DNA of 64,000 nucleotides from Alligator mississippiensis (taxonomy: Eukaryota; Chordata; Crocodylia; Alligatoridae). The stretch lies in the NCBI RefSeq assembly GCF_030867095.1, contig NC_081826.1:44696001-44760000 (forward strand), given 5' to 3'. Positions 44,424 to 55,565 of the stretch are shown piece by piece. A program made the translations under genes and the position numbers. Under the pieces are notes generated by a model, which did no database searches, had not been told where the DNA came from, and saw nothing but the letters and a program-made list of their open reading frames with translations. Every line of letters begins with the position of its first letter. Position 1 is the stretch's first letter.

Positions 44424-44730
44424 GACTGCTTGCAGACGTTAAAAAGAAAATAGTGCTTTACTTTAAATTCTGCGCACTTCCATGCCAAGTCCAGCACATG
44501 CCCAGAAGAGGCAGTGTGTTAGTTGGACCCAGCTCACCTGATATCTGTATAGATCGGGCACTTTACTGGGCCTTTTTGGCACCTTTATCTAGTAGCTGAT
44601 TGAATCAGCTTTAACTAAAAGTGAGAAAAAGCCCTGCTGAAGGCCCAATCTATACAGATGCTGTGGAGCTGGGTCAAAGTAACGTGGTGCTTCTTCCAGT
44701 AAAACATTTTTTAAATGTCTGCAAACAGCC
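44424..44730. mobile_element. Palindromic MITE with TTA TSD, PIF/Harbinger-like (307 bp)
   Basis: Left end GACTGCTTGCAGACG, right end complement of GGCTGTTTGCAGACA. TTA on both sides (44421-44423 and 44731-44733), the standard Harbinger target. Arms pair over much of their length, with ATCTGTATAGATYGGGC in both. Confidence 0.7.
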
Positions 44731-44733
44731 TTA

Positions 44734-45868
44734 AATGCTGTTAGAAAAACGATATTTGCCTAGACTCATGGGTTGGTTCTTTGAAAATGATCTATCTTAA
44801 GATTGTCCAAGACATAAGGAATTAGCATGTGATTCATGTGCTCCTGCCTAGCCTCTGCTTCCCTCATTTCTCTGGCTGCTATGGTGGCTGGGGGCTCTGG
44901 GCTCCTTCTCTCTCTTCTGACTTCTACTTCCTATCTTGATCCTGGGGGTGAGGCAACATGATAGAAAGGGACCAGGGAGGGGTCTGTGCTGCCTGCTGTG
45001 GCAGGCTGCCTCTCTAGGGGTGGCTGTGAAGCCCCTGGAATCCCTGTAGCGCTCACTTTCTGAGCAATCACCCCTCCATTCACCCACCATGCCTTGATGC
45101 TTATTATTATTATGAGGGATGTTTATTATTATTATGAGCCCCAGGGATTCCCAAATTACTCCTAAATAACCACCAGATGCACTGTGGTCCCTGTCTTATG
45201 GGCTAATTGCATGGTTCCATTCCTCCCGTACACCATGCCCCATATTTTGCAGATGGCATCCTCATTGATGTTGTCTTACATAAGAACCTCCTCTGGGGGT
45301 TCCTGGACCCTCACTGGTTTCACACTCTCAGCCTTTCACTAGGCCCTTGGACCGTAATGTTCTCTCAGCAGGCTCCACATCTTACTGCTGGGCTTCTCTC
45401 AGGGCCTGGGCTTATACCTGCTCTCAGGTGACTCCTCTACCCAGCCTCACCTTATCTGCTGGCTCCCTGGGTCAGCTGTCTCTCAATTAGCCTCTGCCCC
45501 ACACCTGCTGGCAGCTTTGCAGGCTGCTTGCCTTCTTGAAGTGACAAACACCCCAAATGCCCTGCCACACTCATGCTCTGTGCACAGCTGAGAGTAGAGG
45601 AACCAGGCTGCATGTGTGCAGGAGAAGAGCTGGGCTGCCTGCCTGATGGAGGGAAATCCAGGAGGGCCATCCCAACAGTGGATGGTCCAGGGGTCTGTGG
45701 CTGTCAACTTACAGAAGTTGGGCAGCCCTGATCTAGCTCAACCCTCTTATTCTGCAAATTTGACTCCAATACAGCAACTAACACTAATAATGCCTTTCAG
45801 ATCAAAGGCTGTGACCACTCTTAGCTAAAAAGTAAATGTGCTTTACATTGGGTCTAAATGCACAATAT
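44734..45868. other. No assigned element
   Basis: GC-richer than the surroundings. (TTA)n tracts at 45103-45112 and 45122-45134 flank an 18-base near-duplication. The segment ends with a hAT-like terminus (complement of CAGGGCTGCCCAACTT, near 45718-45732) for which I found no left partner. Confidence 0.4.
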
Positions 45869-46139
45869 GGGCACCTATACATGAGTGCAGAAGCTGCTCC
45901 AACATGCCGGAATTCCAGCACATCAGAGAAGACTCAATTAATCAAGTTTACTGGAGCATGGTGATTACCGTGCTCCAGCGGCCTCCTGTGTCCTGTGTAT
46001 CAGTGCCCTTGCACTTAAAAATGGCAGTGGGGGTGCTTTAGTTCAAGTACCCTGGCACCATTTTTAAATGCAGGATGCTGATACATGAGATGTGGTAGAG
46101 CTTTAATTAGAGCAGCTCTCAGCATGTGTACAAGTGCCC
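45869..46139. mobile_element. MITE of the GGGCRYRTCTAC/GGGCACCTATAC family
   Basis: Left end GGGCACCTATACATGAG, right end complement of GGGCACTTGTACACATG. Interior shares GCTCCARCATG and CCTCC-type blocks with 48943-49269. TSD not clean. Confidence 0.55.
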
Positions 46140-48784
46140 CATTATTGTTAGAAATAAGCAGAGGTTTTTGTGACATCAGCATTTTTCCTGTTTCCTGTTA
46201 GTTTGATACAGTGTTAACTTTTCTGGCAGTCTTGTGTGTTTGACTAGTCTAAACAGAAGTTCTGGGCTTCTTTCTCCCAAGAATAGTGGGTTTCAGTTTG
46301 AGATAATGTATAATTTTACTTATTGGGAGTTTTTAATGGACATAATGGCTAAATACAGACAGTTAAAAAGCTCGAGGCTGAATCGATTCAGTCTTTTCAA
46401 GTTAGTCTAAGCTGCAAAAATTAAACCGAGTAACAATCGGACAGACATTTACCTTTGATTCAGGAAATGTAACCACATGCCTGCAGTGGCACAGGCCAGA
46501 AGTTGGAGGCGCTACAGCTTGGCTCTCTGGCAGATAGCCAGCATGGGCTATGTGCTCACTTCCTCTTCTTGCTGCCCCTGAGGTCTCTGGGATTTGCAGT
46601 CCAACAGCAAGACTCTGCAGGGTTGTTCATCACTTCCTCTTCCTGCTTCCAGGTGCCTCTGGAATTTATATTTCACAGTCACAGTCAGCATTAAGTTTTA
46701 AGCAGGGCAGGGCAGGGCAGGGCAGTTCTGTACTTGGGGTAAGGGAAATTTAACTCCCTTCCATGGCCCCAGCCCCCAGCTGGGGCTTGCCAGAGAGGGA
46801 GGGGTGTCCCTACCCGCTCTCCCCACCCCGCTCCCCCCGAACCTCTGCTGGAGCAGATAGCATAACCGAGCCCAGGGCTATAAAGCATGCTGGGATGCCA
46901 GGAGACTGTGAGTTTACTTGAATCAGGAAGGGATCTGGGACAGAAGCTTCATAAACCGGTTTTACTCAGATCAGTTAGTCTGATACTAACTTCAATCATG
47001 TTTATCTTAAACCAGTTTCAGCCCTTTTGAAATTGGTTTATGTGCACTGAACTTCTGTTTTGTTACAGGTTTAAACTAGTTTCTGATTACTTAAACTGAT
47101 ATATATGTAACTTCTGTCCCTAGCTAGTGAGTTAGAAACTGTTTATATTTTTCAGTGGAAAATTTTAGCTTTCAGCAAGATATTGAAAGGTGGAATATTT
47201 TGCCCCAAAACTGAAATAGTCAGATTTAAGAATGCGTCCTTGGTGCAATGATACCTCATGCTCCCTTTCTCTGGTGGCCATTGCACTCCCAGAGTAGATC
47301 ATGGGATGTGCCTATATTACAGACACAATCTGCAGGCTGCAGTCAATTGTAGAGATAACTAAAAAGCAGTCTAGCTGCAACAGCACAGAGCTCTGTGTTG
47401 GCTAATTTATATTGTGCATAGTTTTGTGCTATTACAGAGCTAGCTCATTTAAAGCTAGATTGGCCATCTCTACTGCAGTGCAGGCTATGCACTGTATCTT
47501 CCCTAGGAATGTGAAAGTGGTGCACTCTGGGAGATACAATGAAATAGAATAGCAACATGAGGCAATCAAACTGAAATTTTTGTGCTACATCAGTATATCT
47601 AAACAAAAGCATTTTGGTTTTAGCTCCAAACCTTAACTGTCTTGTTTCAGACGCTTGTTTTTTTCAATGAATAAAAATTAATTTCTATGTGGAAATTTAG
47701 TTGAAAATTTAAAAACAAAATTTCTGTCAAAAATAGTTTTATAGAGATAATTATTTATCTGTCCTAATACATAAATTTTGAGAGAGAAATATACATTGAT
47801 AATCAGAACAAAATTATTTTGTATATTTGCTGTTCCAGATGTAAGAGGAGTATTTAGGGAAAATAGAAAATCAAGAAGATGATTTGGTATGCTATTGTCC
47901 ACATTTCCCACAGTTTTTTTTCTTGCATTGAAAAGAGTTCTTTACTTTGATGGTAGGGGGCCCAATAATAAACATGGATTTTTCGAAAAGGTAAAACACC
48001 AAAGAAATGAGAGAATATCAAGCATTCTTCTATACATCTTCCTACACTTCTCATGGCATTGAAGTGGTAAACCCATTAACAAGTCACCTTTAATAATGTT
48101 AAGTCAGCTAACATAGTCAGGCTTGAGCCATTTAATGCCTTCTTAACAGTGTGGTCTTTACTGAATATTTGGGAAATAAGACTCTTAATTGGAAAGTTAA
48201 TATATTTCCTCATATGCACTTGTGACAAGAAGCTACACACAGTGTGGGGCCAAATTTTTGTGGCAGCTATGCAATGAGGTAAGCCCCATCCCCTGCCCTG
48301 AGTGCCTTTCCAATCCCCTTCCTCTGCCCAATCTCCTGTTGCCCTTTCTGCTCGTTGCCCATTTCTTCATGCTAGATCTACTGCTCTGCTTTCTGCTCCC
48401 TGCCCTATCTGCTACTGTGTTCCCTGCTCCCCTCCCTGTCTGCCACATGCCACATACAGAGACTTCCTATGCCACTTGTAGGACACACACCACAGGTTGC
48501 TGCAGCATACAAGGTAGTCAAAAAACAAGTGAAAACTAAAAGTTGACTTTTTCATAGGGGTGCCTTGAGTCTTAAAAGGTTCAGAACTACTGCACTAAAA
48601 CATAGACTATGTGGGAAGACCCTTCTCAAAAAGCTCTAAACTTTGATAGGTCTTGATTTTATTCTACACTAGAAGGGGAAATGTTTGAGAGTGTGAAAGC
48701 TTGTGGGTGGTTAGAAAAGACCCTCAGCTCATCTCTGTTCATAAGCCATCTCTTGGCTCTTGCAAACTAGCTTATACAGATTTG
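46140..48784. other. No firmly assigned features
   Basis: Contains a (GGCAG)5 run at 46702-46724. AAACCGGTTT and AAACTAGTTT palindromes at 46350-47110 hint at another fold-back DNA element, but its ends are unclear. Confidence 0.4.
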
Positions 48785-49402
48785 AGTCATGTCTACATAG
48801 TAACATAATCATGCACAGCAGTGGCATCCTCTAGCATGCTGTGCTGTTCTGCGTGGGCTGCCTCCTGAACAAGAAGCAGTGTTGCTACTGCCACATGGCA
48901 CTGCAGATGGGCTAATTAACACTGTAAAGTGATGAGGCCAATGGGCACCTATACATGTGACAGACCTCTGCTCCAATGCGTGCTAATTAGCATGTGTCAG
49001 AGCAGACTAATCGAGTCTACGAGTTTTCTGGAGTGTGCTAATTAACTCATTCCAGCAGCCTCTGCATCACGTGTATTCAGCATCCCCATGCTTCAAAATG
49101 GTGGCGGAGGCACTTTAACTAAAGCTCATTGAATGAGTTTTAGTTAAAGCACCCCTGCTGCCACTTTGAAGTGCAAGACACTGAATACACTTGATGCTGG
49201 GCTCAATACAATCTGAGAGCTGCTGTAATTAAAGCACCCCCCCATCCTATAGTACATATATAGATGCCCAATTAGTCTGTATGAAGCAGTGTGCAGACAC
49301 ACCTATACCCCTTCCTCTTTAGAAGGTAGCCTGCCCAGAACAGTGCAGTGTGCTTGAAGGTGCCACTGCTGGCCACAGTAAGTTTACTATGTAGACATGG
49401 CC
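48785..49402. mobile_element. MITE-like element, host of a nested MITE
   Basis: Left end AGTCATGTCTACATAGTAA, right end complement of GGCCATGTCTACATAGTAA. The 16-base core CATGTCTACATAGTAA is identical at the two ends. TSD not clear. The middle is occupied by the element at 48943-49269. Confidence 0.6.
48943..49269. mobile_element. Nested MITE, GGGCACCTATAC end, AAT TSD (327 bp)
   Basis: Left end GGGCACCTATACATGTG, right end complement of GGGCATCTATATATG. AAT on both sides (48940-48942 and 49270-49272). Interior is a partial palindrome (CACTTTAACTAAAGC...TTAGTTAAAGCACC). Confidence 0.72.
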
Positions 49403-50811
49403 ATATAGACACCTTCCATTAGTGCCTACAGCAGAAAGGCAGGCTGCCAGGTGCAGTCATTCTGTGGCCAGCTCACCCCCAAGTGGTTTGTATATGGAGT
49501 TTAAGTACTGAGAGGGTCCAGAAATCAATGAGACTATTCAAAGAGTAATGTACAACTCAAGTAATGGTGGCAAAATATGGCCTTTAATTTGCCAGATATC
49601 CTGGAAAGAAGCCAAAAGTCCATTTACATATAAATATATAATTTATAATGTGTAAATGCTTCAAGGCCCTTGCATACAAATGTTTGGGGCCTTTTAGAAA
49701 AAAAAAAAATCCTTTTTATCCTCCTGTCTTTTGTTTTCTATTAAATCAAGTTTCATTGTTGCATGCATTATAATAAATTAAGAGGGCAACCTTTTCTTTC
49801 TCAGTTATCATCTTTATACACAACTGGCATAAAAAGGAAACTGTTTCCATGTAATATAAAAAAAACCTTCGGATAATGATTTTATAATTAATTTGCCCAA
49901 AGTAATTTAAAAAGAAGTACTTCATTGTTATGAGGAAAGACAAACTGGTTGAGGGAAAATAAGAACTTTTTCTCAGCCCTGTCCCCTTTTTGGTGGTTTT
50001 GAAGGTTCTGAATCTTTTTGTTTATTTAACCCTCGTCTTTTCTTTTTTCTTAGGTATGTTTGCACTTTCAAATGTCATGTGAAATTGGAAAGTGAAATGT
50101 CAGACATAGAAAGGGGTGAATACTTTCTAAAAGCCCCCAAACAAACACAAAAAGAAAAACAGCAGCAATAAAACCCCAGAGTCCTCATTTTAATTTTTTA
50201 ATGAATTCTTTTGGTTTTGTATTTGTGTGTCCACTTGCTGCAATACGTCAGTAAAGAAATTTATGAAACATATATAGCTCAGGACAAACAAATTCTAAAT
50301 TTGTGATAGCAAGTATTTACAACAGAAATCTTGAATTTACTGCATAACAGAGTCAAATGCATAACTATCTGCACTGTTTGGGCTGCTCTGAATCAGAAAT
50401 CAGATTTAGTTGATTGGGCATATTAATTTGAAATTTAAATACTTCATTCTATCTATAGACTTCCCATGATCAACCTTTCATGGTAAGAACCGTTTTCTGA
50501 AATTGTTCAGCAATGATTTGCTGTAATGAATACACTTCAGAAAGTTATGACCTGTTGATGAAGAAACTGTAACTAGAAAAACATATATTTTATCAATTTT
50601 ACACAGTGCCAGGATAAAGATTATTTATATATTGTTTGTAGATGGCTCTATGAAATTCCAAGTATATTTTACAGAATGAGCAAAAAGTATAGGTGTCTGA
50701 TGAGTTTCAGATCAATATTTAAAACTTCTGAAATGATCATAAACTCCAAAATTTTAGGGATCATCTACCACTAACTATATTTTTCTTTTTTCTCATTATT
50801 TAACTCTCAGT
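49403..50811. other. No recognised features
   Basis: AT-rich, unique-looking. Confidence 0.5.
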
Positions 50812-51087
50812 GGGCGTGTCTACATATGATGCTATGTCACTGTAGCAACATGCTACAGCGATGCAGTGTTGGCAGGCACAAACCATGACACTGCAGCTAC
50901 TTTGCCATAGTGCCATGCTCCCTTGGTATGGCATGTTGCTATGGCAACATAGAGGCTAAAAATAACTGTGTGCTGCTAGCCTGGCTCAGTACAGGCTGTT
51001 ACTGTGCCATCATTTAGTACTTTCAAAAGGAAGTACTAAATAATGGCCCAGTAATAATGGCACCAGAGGGCCCATGTAGACATGTCC
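50812..51087. mobile_element. MITE of the GGGCGTGTCTAC family (276 bp)
   Basis: Left end GGGCGTGTCTACATATG, right end complement of GGACATGTCTACATGGG. Flanks AGT and ATT, so a decayed TSD. Interior has inverted GTTGCTATGGCAAC-like and ACTTCCTTTTGAAAGTACTA blocks. Confidence 0.65.
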
Positions 51088-51185
51088 ATTTTTAGTTAAC
51101 CTTTTTTCTGATGTAGATTAAATGCTAATGAGAGAAGACTAATAAGAGGTTAAAGCTACAAGTAGGAGGCAAAGTAGAGACAGTC

Positions 51186-51377
51186 TTGTGCAACCTCTGC
51201 CTCTGGTTGGATACAATAATAGATAAAGGAGCACCAGAATTTAGAAGGATGGATGGCAAGGAGAGAAATAGAATATTCATATCAGTCATAACTAGTCAGG
51301 TATGTTATACAACTAGTGAAAGGGCTGTACCTGATCTGGCTAAGAAACTGAACGAGCTGGGTGAGAAACAATTTTGA
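51186..51377 (+). other. Small open frame of unknown identity
   Basis: Sixty-three codons from an ATG with a normal amino acid mix (IIDKGAPEFRRMDGKERN). Lies between a MITE and a CR1 fragment in the same orientation as the CR1. I do not recognise it, and it may be chance or old LINE sequence. Confidence 0.2.
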
Positions 51378-51409
51378 AATATTTGTATATATAAGTAAGA
51401 GGCCATTGC

Positions 51410-51888
51410 ACCAAAATAGAGCAACTAGAACTGCTGGTACAGTTCTCTGCGGCACTGGTCAGGCCGCAGTTGGAGTACTGTGTCCAGTTTTGGGCACCAC
51501 ACTTCAAGAGGGATGTGAAGAATCTTGAGAGGGTCCAGAGGCGGGCCACTTGTATGGTCAGAGGCCTGCAGGCAAGGCCCTACGAGGAGAGACTGAGGGA
51601 CCTAGATCTCTTCATCCTTCGCAAGAGAAGGCTGAGAGGTGATCTTGTGGCTGCCTATAAATTCATCAGGGGTGGGTAGCAGGGAATAGGAGATGCTCCA
51701 TTTACTTGGGCAGCCTCTGGAGTAACTAGGAACAATGGCCACAAACTGACAGGGAGCACATTCAGGTTGGACATTAGAAAAAGCTTCTTCACAGTAAGGG
51801 TTGCCAGAATTTGGAATGAGTTTCCAAGGGAGGTGGTGCTATCCCCTACCTTGGGGGTCTTCAAGAGAAGACTGGACAAGGATACAGA
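51410..51888 (+). mobile_element. CR1 3' part
   Basis: The frame at 51470-51679 reads [41 protein letters not shown], the CR1 ORF2 C-terminus. Sequence continues in other frames (FFTVRVARIWNEFPREVV) to the end of ORF2 near 51888. Lacks the usual 3' tail. Confidence 0.85.
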
Positions 51889-51973
51889 AATGGATACTAT
51901 GTGGCTAACAGAAATATGATAGAGCTGTTGTAACTGGAAAATATTTCAGTCTTCAGGAAAGAGGAAAAAAGTG

Positions 51974-52007
51974 AAGGTGGTGAAGGTGGTGATGGTGGTG
52001 GTGGGGT
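51974..52007. repeat. (GGTGAA/GGTGGT)n short tandem repeat
   Basis: GGTGGTGAAGGTGGTGATGG followed by further GGT units. Confidence 0.8.
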
Positions 52008-52129
52008 AGCACTGTACTTTAATAATGTGTGATAGACTGTAAACATATAGAAAGGGATAATTTGGATAAAGTGAAATATTTCTTCACCAAATAGTGTATC
52101 AAGCCTTACGTTTGTTATGATAAACATCT

Positions 52130-52375
52130 GGGTGCATCTACATGAGATGTTTAATGCACAGAAGGCTAATTCTACTGCGTGTTAGCACAGCTGTCAAAAC
52201 CTGTGCTAATGCACAGTAGATTTAGTCTAATGTACGTTAATGTCACTTAAAAAGTGTTCATCTGCGCTAATGCTCAGGAATGCCGATTACAAACCCATTA
52301 AGGTTACTACCTGTTATTACGGGTACTAAACAATGCACTGTAATTATGGTGCATTAATGAATGTGTAGATACACC
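52130..52375. mobile_element. MITE related to 26645-27093 (246 bp)
   Basis: Left end GGGTGCATCTACATGAG, right end complement of GGTGTATCTACACATTC. Shared internal GCACAG-AGGCTAATTCTACTGC and GCACAGTAGATTTAGTCTA blocks. TSD not evident. Confidence 0.6.
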
Positions 52376-52559
52376 GGGGAGGAGATAAAAAATATGTCTG
52401 AATCTACTAATCAGGAGTTGGTGCAGTTCTGATCAAATGGAAAGATAACGGTGTGTAACTATGGTGTTTACTTTTCAAAAGTGCAGATTTTGAGAAATTA
52501 AAAAAACAAACAGTTAATGAAAACTACTAAATGAAGCCAACATCTGGCATCTTTCTGTG

Positions 52560-53700
52560 GTCAGATGTTCTAAATAAGGGAAATCTAAGGGAAATGTAAC
52601 TTGCCTGAACTTCAGCAAAGTATTTTTAAAAGTGTCACATGGGAAAATATGAGACTGGAGAACATAAGGGGTAAGTATAAGCATTATAGAGTGCAACAGG
52701 GAGGTGAGAGGGTCGTGCTGAGGATCTATCAGGCTGGTTACTAATGGAGTTTCTCAAGGATTTCTTTTTGGACTGATCTAGCTTAATATTCTTACTTGTA
52801 CTCTTGGCATAAATGTAGATTTACGTTAATAAATTTTCTCATGCCCAGAACTGAGAGGAGGATTGGAATGGAATGTCATACAGAACACACAGGATGAATT
52901 TGAGAACAACTTTGAAGGCAGGAAGAATAAAATGGAATGAAATATAATAGTATCATGTGTAAGGTCATGCACTTAGGAACTAATAAGAATTTCTGCGGAG
53001 CTCATCAGCTAGAAAGGCAAGAGAAAAAAATGTGGGTGTATTATTTGATCACAGGATAACTACAAGCCACCTAGTTGATGCATCTGTGAAAAAGCTGAAT
53101 GCAATCTTACAATATTTCAGTTGCAGTATTTACAAAAGCAAGAGGCTAATATTGATGCAATTATAAAAGGAACAGGTGAAACCTTATTTGAAATACTGCG
53201 AACAATTCTGGTCTCCTGTGCTCAAGAAACCTGAATTAAAGCTGGAACAGGTGCAGAAAAGGACAAGTAGGATGATGAGGGGAATAAACAGCCTTTCTTA
53301 TAAGAGGAGACTAAAAGAGCTTGGCTTGTTTAGTCTAGCAAAATGAAGGCTGAGCAGAATATGACTGCTGTTTACAAATATATCAAGGGGATAAACACCA
53401 TGGAGGGAAAACCTATTTAAGCTAAAGAACAACATTGGCACAAGAACAAATAGATATAAACTGGCTGTGAATAAATTTTATGTTGGAAATTAGAAGGAGG
53501 CTTCTAACCATAATAGCAGTGTGGCTCTGGAACAGCCTCCAAATAGGAGTAGTGAAGGCAAAAACTTAATTAGATTTAAGGTGGTAGTTGGTGAATTTAT
53601 GAATGGGATTGTATGATGTGATTTCCTGCAAATATCAGGGGTCTGGATGTGATGATCCATGAAGTCCTTTCCAGTCCAATGTTCCCATGAGTCCATATTA
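52560..53700 (+). mobile_element. Old CR1 LINE copy (RT to 3' end)
   Basis: Heavily decayed. Recognisable blocks in order: the RT motif A region (KVSHGK, about 52635), GVSQGFLFG-like motif B (about 52747), CKVMHLGT-like (52955-52980), ILRTILVSCAQETRIKAGTGAEK-like (53195-53260), KRRLKELGLF-like, and the 3' UTR ending 'aagtcctttccagtccaatg'. No intact frame. Lower similarity than other CR1s here, so an older subfamily. Confidence 0.7.
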
Positions 53701-54189
53701 CACTTCATAAGGTAAAAAAAATAAATAAATAAAGGATATGACTTCACTATTCAGAATCTCTTCAAAATTAAGCATTCATTTATTATTTTCAATTTTTGTT
53801 TTACTTCATTCTTAGGTCTCCATTCAGTATTTTATCCTTGAGAGAGAGAATGCTAAAGACAGACAGAGACAGGTTGCAAATTTGGGCCGGAATAATACCT
53901 GGCCTGAACTATAGTAGTTTTCTGCTGACCTAATTCTAATTACTTGGAGATTTTTTTTTGTTTCATCCTTTCATTCCTTTATCCTTCCATGGCAAGATAT
54001 TTAATGCTATAACTCTTGAGTTGCATTTAAAGAGAGCTTCCCCCCGATCCATCAAGTTCAGCAGAAAAACCAGGACAAATCTAAATCTTCTGTGGAGTAT
54101 GATCATAGAACTTTCCAGTTTCTGGCAGCAACTCTCATTATTAAAAGTTTACTTGTAAATTAGAGGTTTTTGAATATGAACAGTCTTTG
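53701..54189. other. No recognised features
   Basis: (AAAT)n at 53716-53734 follows the CR1 and may be its tail. The rest is AT-rich. Confidence 0.45.
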
Positions 54190-55565
54190 TTTATGGCACC
54201 CCTTTTTCAGATCATAATATATTGTTCTGTTATATGTTTGGTGTCGGCAGTTTGTGACCGTCGGACCTTGAGCACCCGGTCTCGAGTGGCTTTGCCTTGA
54301 ATGTTGTATGGTGTTCGACTTGCCCACCCTAGTTGTTGTCCACGCAGTTGTTCCCTCCTGAGTTGGTTTGCCTGTATCTCTCCTGCCACGACTTTGAGTA
54401 TTCTCAGTGGGGGCTGCCTCCTCAAGGTCACTCGGCTTGGTGTAGTCTGCCTGGTGGTCACTTAAGGAGCTCCACCACCCCTACACCCCATCCTTACTCT
54501 GCCGTGCCGATGGTATGGGCCACATTACTTCCTTTTTTGATGGAGAGGAGTATCCAAGCTAATCCGTGGTCAGGACCTTTTCTTCTATGACAATCGGAAT
54601 AATCTCCATGCGATCAATGAGTATTATGGCCTTCTGGCCTATATCCAAAGGGAATTCCCAGGTTCCAGCCCTCATGATACCCAGGTATCCTAGTCCCCTT
54701 TTCCTTCCCTTCTCAACCCCTTCATTCAGGGCAAAATAAAAAGAAATATCACAACCCTGTTGCTATCCAGGGCTTTAAGCTCTTTTTTACTCCACAACCC
54801 CTTCACTCAGGGAAACAAAATCAAACGTGCAACAAAAAGGAAAAAGGCTAACTTTGAGTCAGACCGAGACTCCTGGTAGTCCCCTATCTGTGTCTCTGGG
54901 GTCCTCACTCCCTTGAGGCTTCTCCTCCTAGTTATGGCTCCCAAGTTGTCCCCCGTTGTCTTCTCCCTCTGGACCAGCCAGAACCGGGTGTCTCGGGTAC
55001 TCCCCATCTGTCTCTATTTTTCTTCTGGCTTCAGGGCCACCGCCCTGCTCTTCCCGCATCCCCCCTGTGGCTCTTCTTCAGACCTTCCTCACATGGTTGT
55101 CTCTTCCTCCTCCCCTTCTTTCTCCCCGGCTCCCACCTGATACTCTGTAGACTGCCACAGGCTTGTCCCTCCTTTCTTCACTCTTATAGCCTCTGCCATC
55201 GGCAGAGACTGTTTCTAATTCTTCTAAGGAGCTGCCAGTGTATTCCCTGCTGTCGCTGGCAAGCTCCCCTTCAGGGGCCTCCTCGGGCTCCCTTTCTGAG
55301 GCTTCGTATTCCCTGAGCCCCTCCGCGTGTGCGTTAGCCTCCCGCACACTTCTCCCGCTCTCTCCTCCTCCCTTCTAGCTGCCGGTCGTCCTCTTTATCT
55401 TTGCCAGCCAGCGTTTGTTGATGACGTCACCTGCCAGTCTTAATTGAAAAAAGATGTGGCTGATGAGTTGCATGGGTTCTCCTCCTTGCCCCGGTTCCGT
55501 TGCTGCTCCTGCTGCGGGTAAGTGTTGTTCCTTTACTTCATTTTCTTGTTTTATGGTGCCCCCTT
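54190..55565. mobile_element. LTR-like block related to 22735-22915
   Basis: GC- and CT-rich block of about 1.4 kb in AT-rich surroundings. The last 180 bases match the insertion at 22.7 kb, ending GCTGCGGGTAAGTG. A diverged direct repeat bounds it (TGGCACCCCTTTTTCAGATC at about 54197 and TGGTGCCCCCTTCTTGATC at about 55555). A CRE-like TGACGTCA is at 55419-55426. No retroviral gene seen inside. Frames here look incidental. Confidence 0.45.

Noticed and set aside
44734..45732. Complete hAT element ending at 45732
   Set aside because: The right end resembles the complement of CAGGGCTGCCCAAC, but no matching left end or 8-bp duplication could be found.
46345..47121. Fold-back DNA transposon with CAGACAGTTA/GACAGAAGTTA ends
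   Set aside because: Internal AAACCGGTTT palindromes are suggestive, but ends match over few bases and the flanks (TGGCTAAA versus TAGCTAGT) agree at only five of eight positions.
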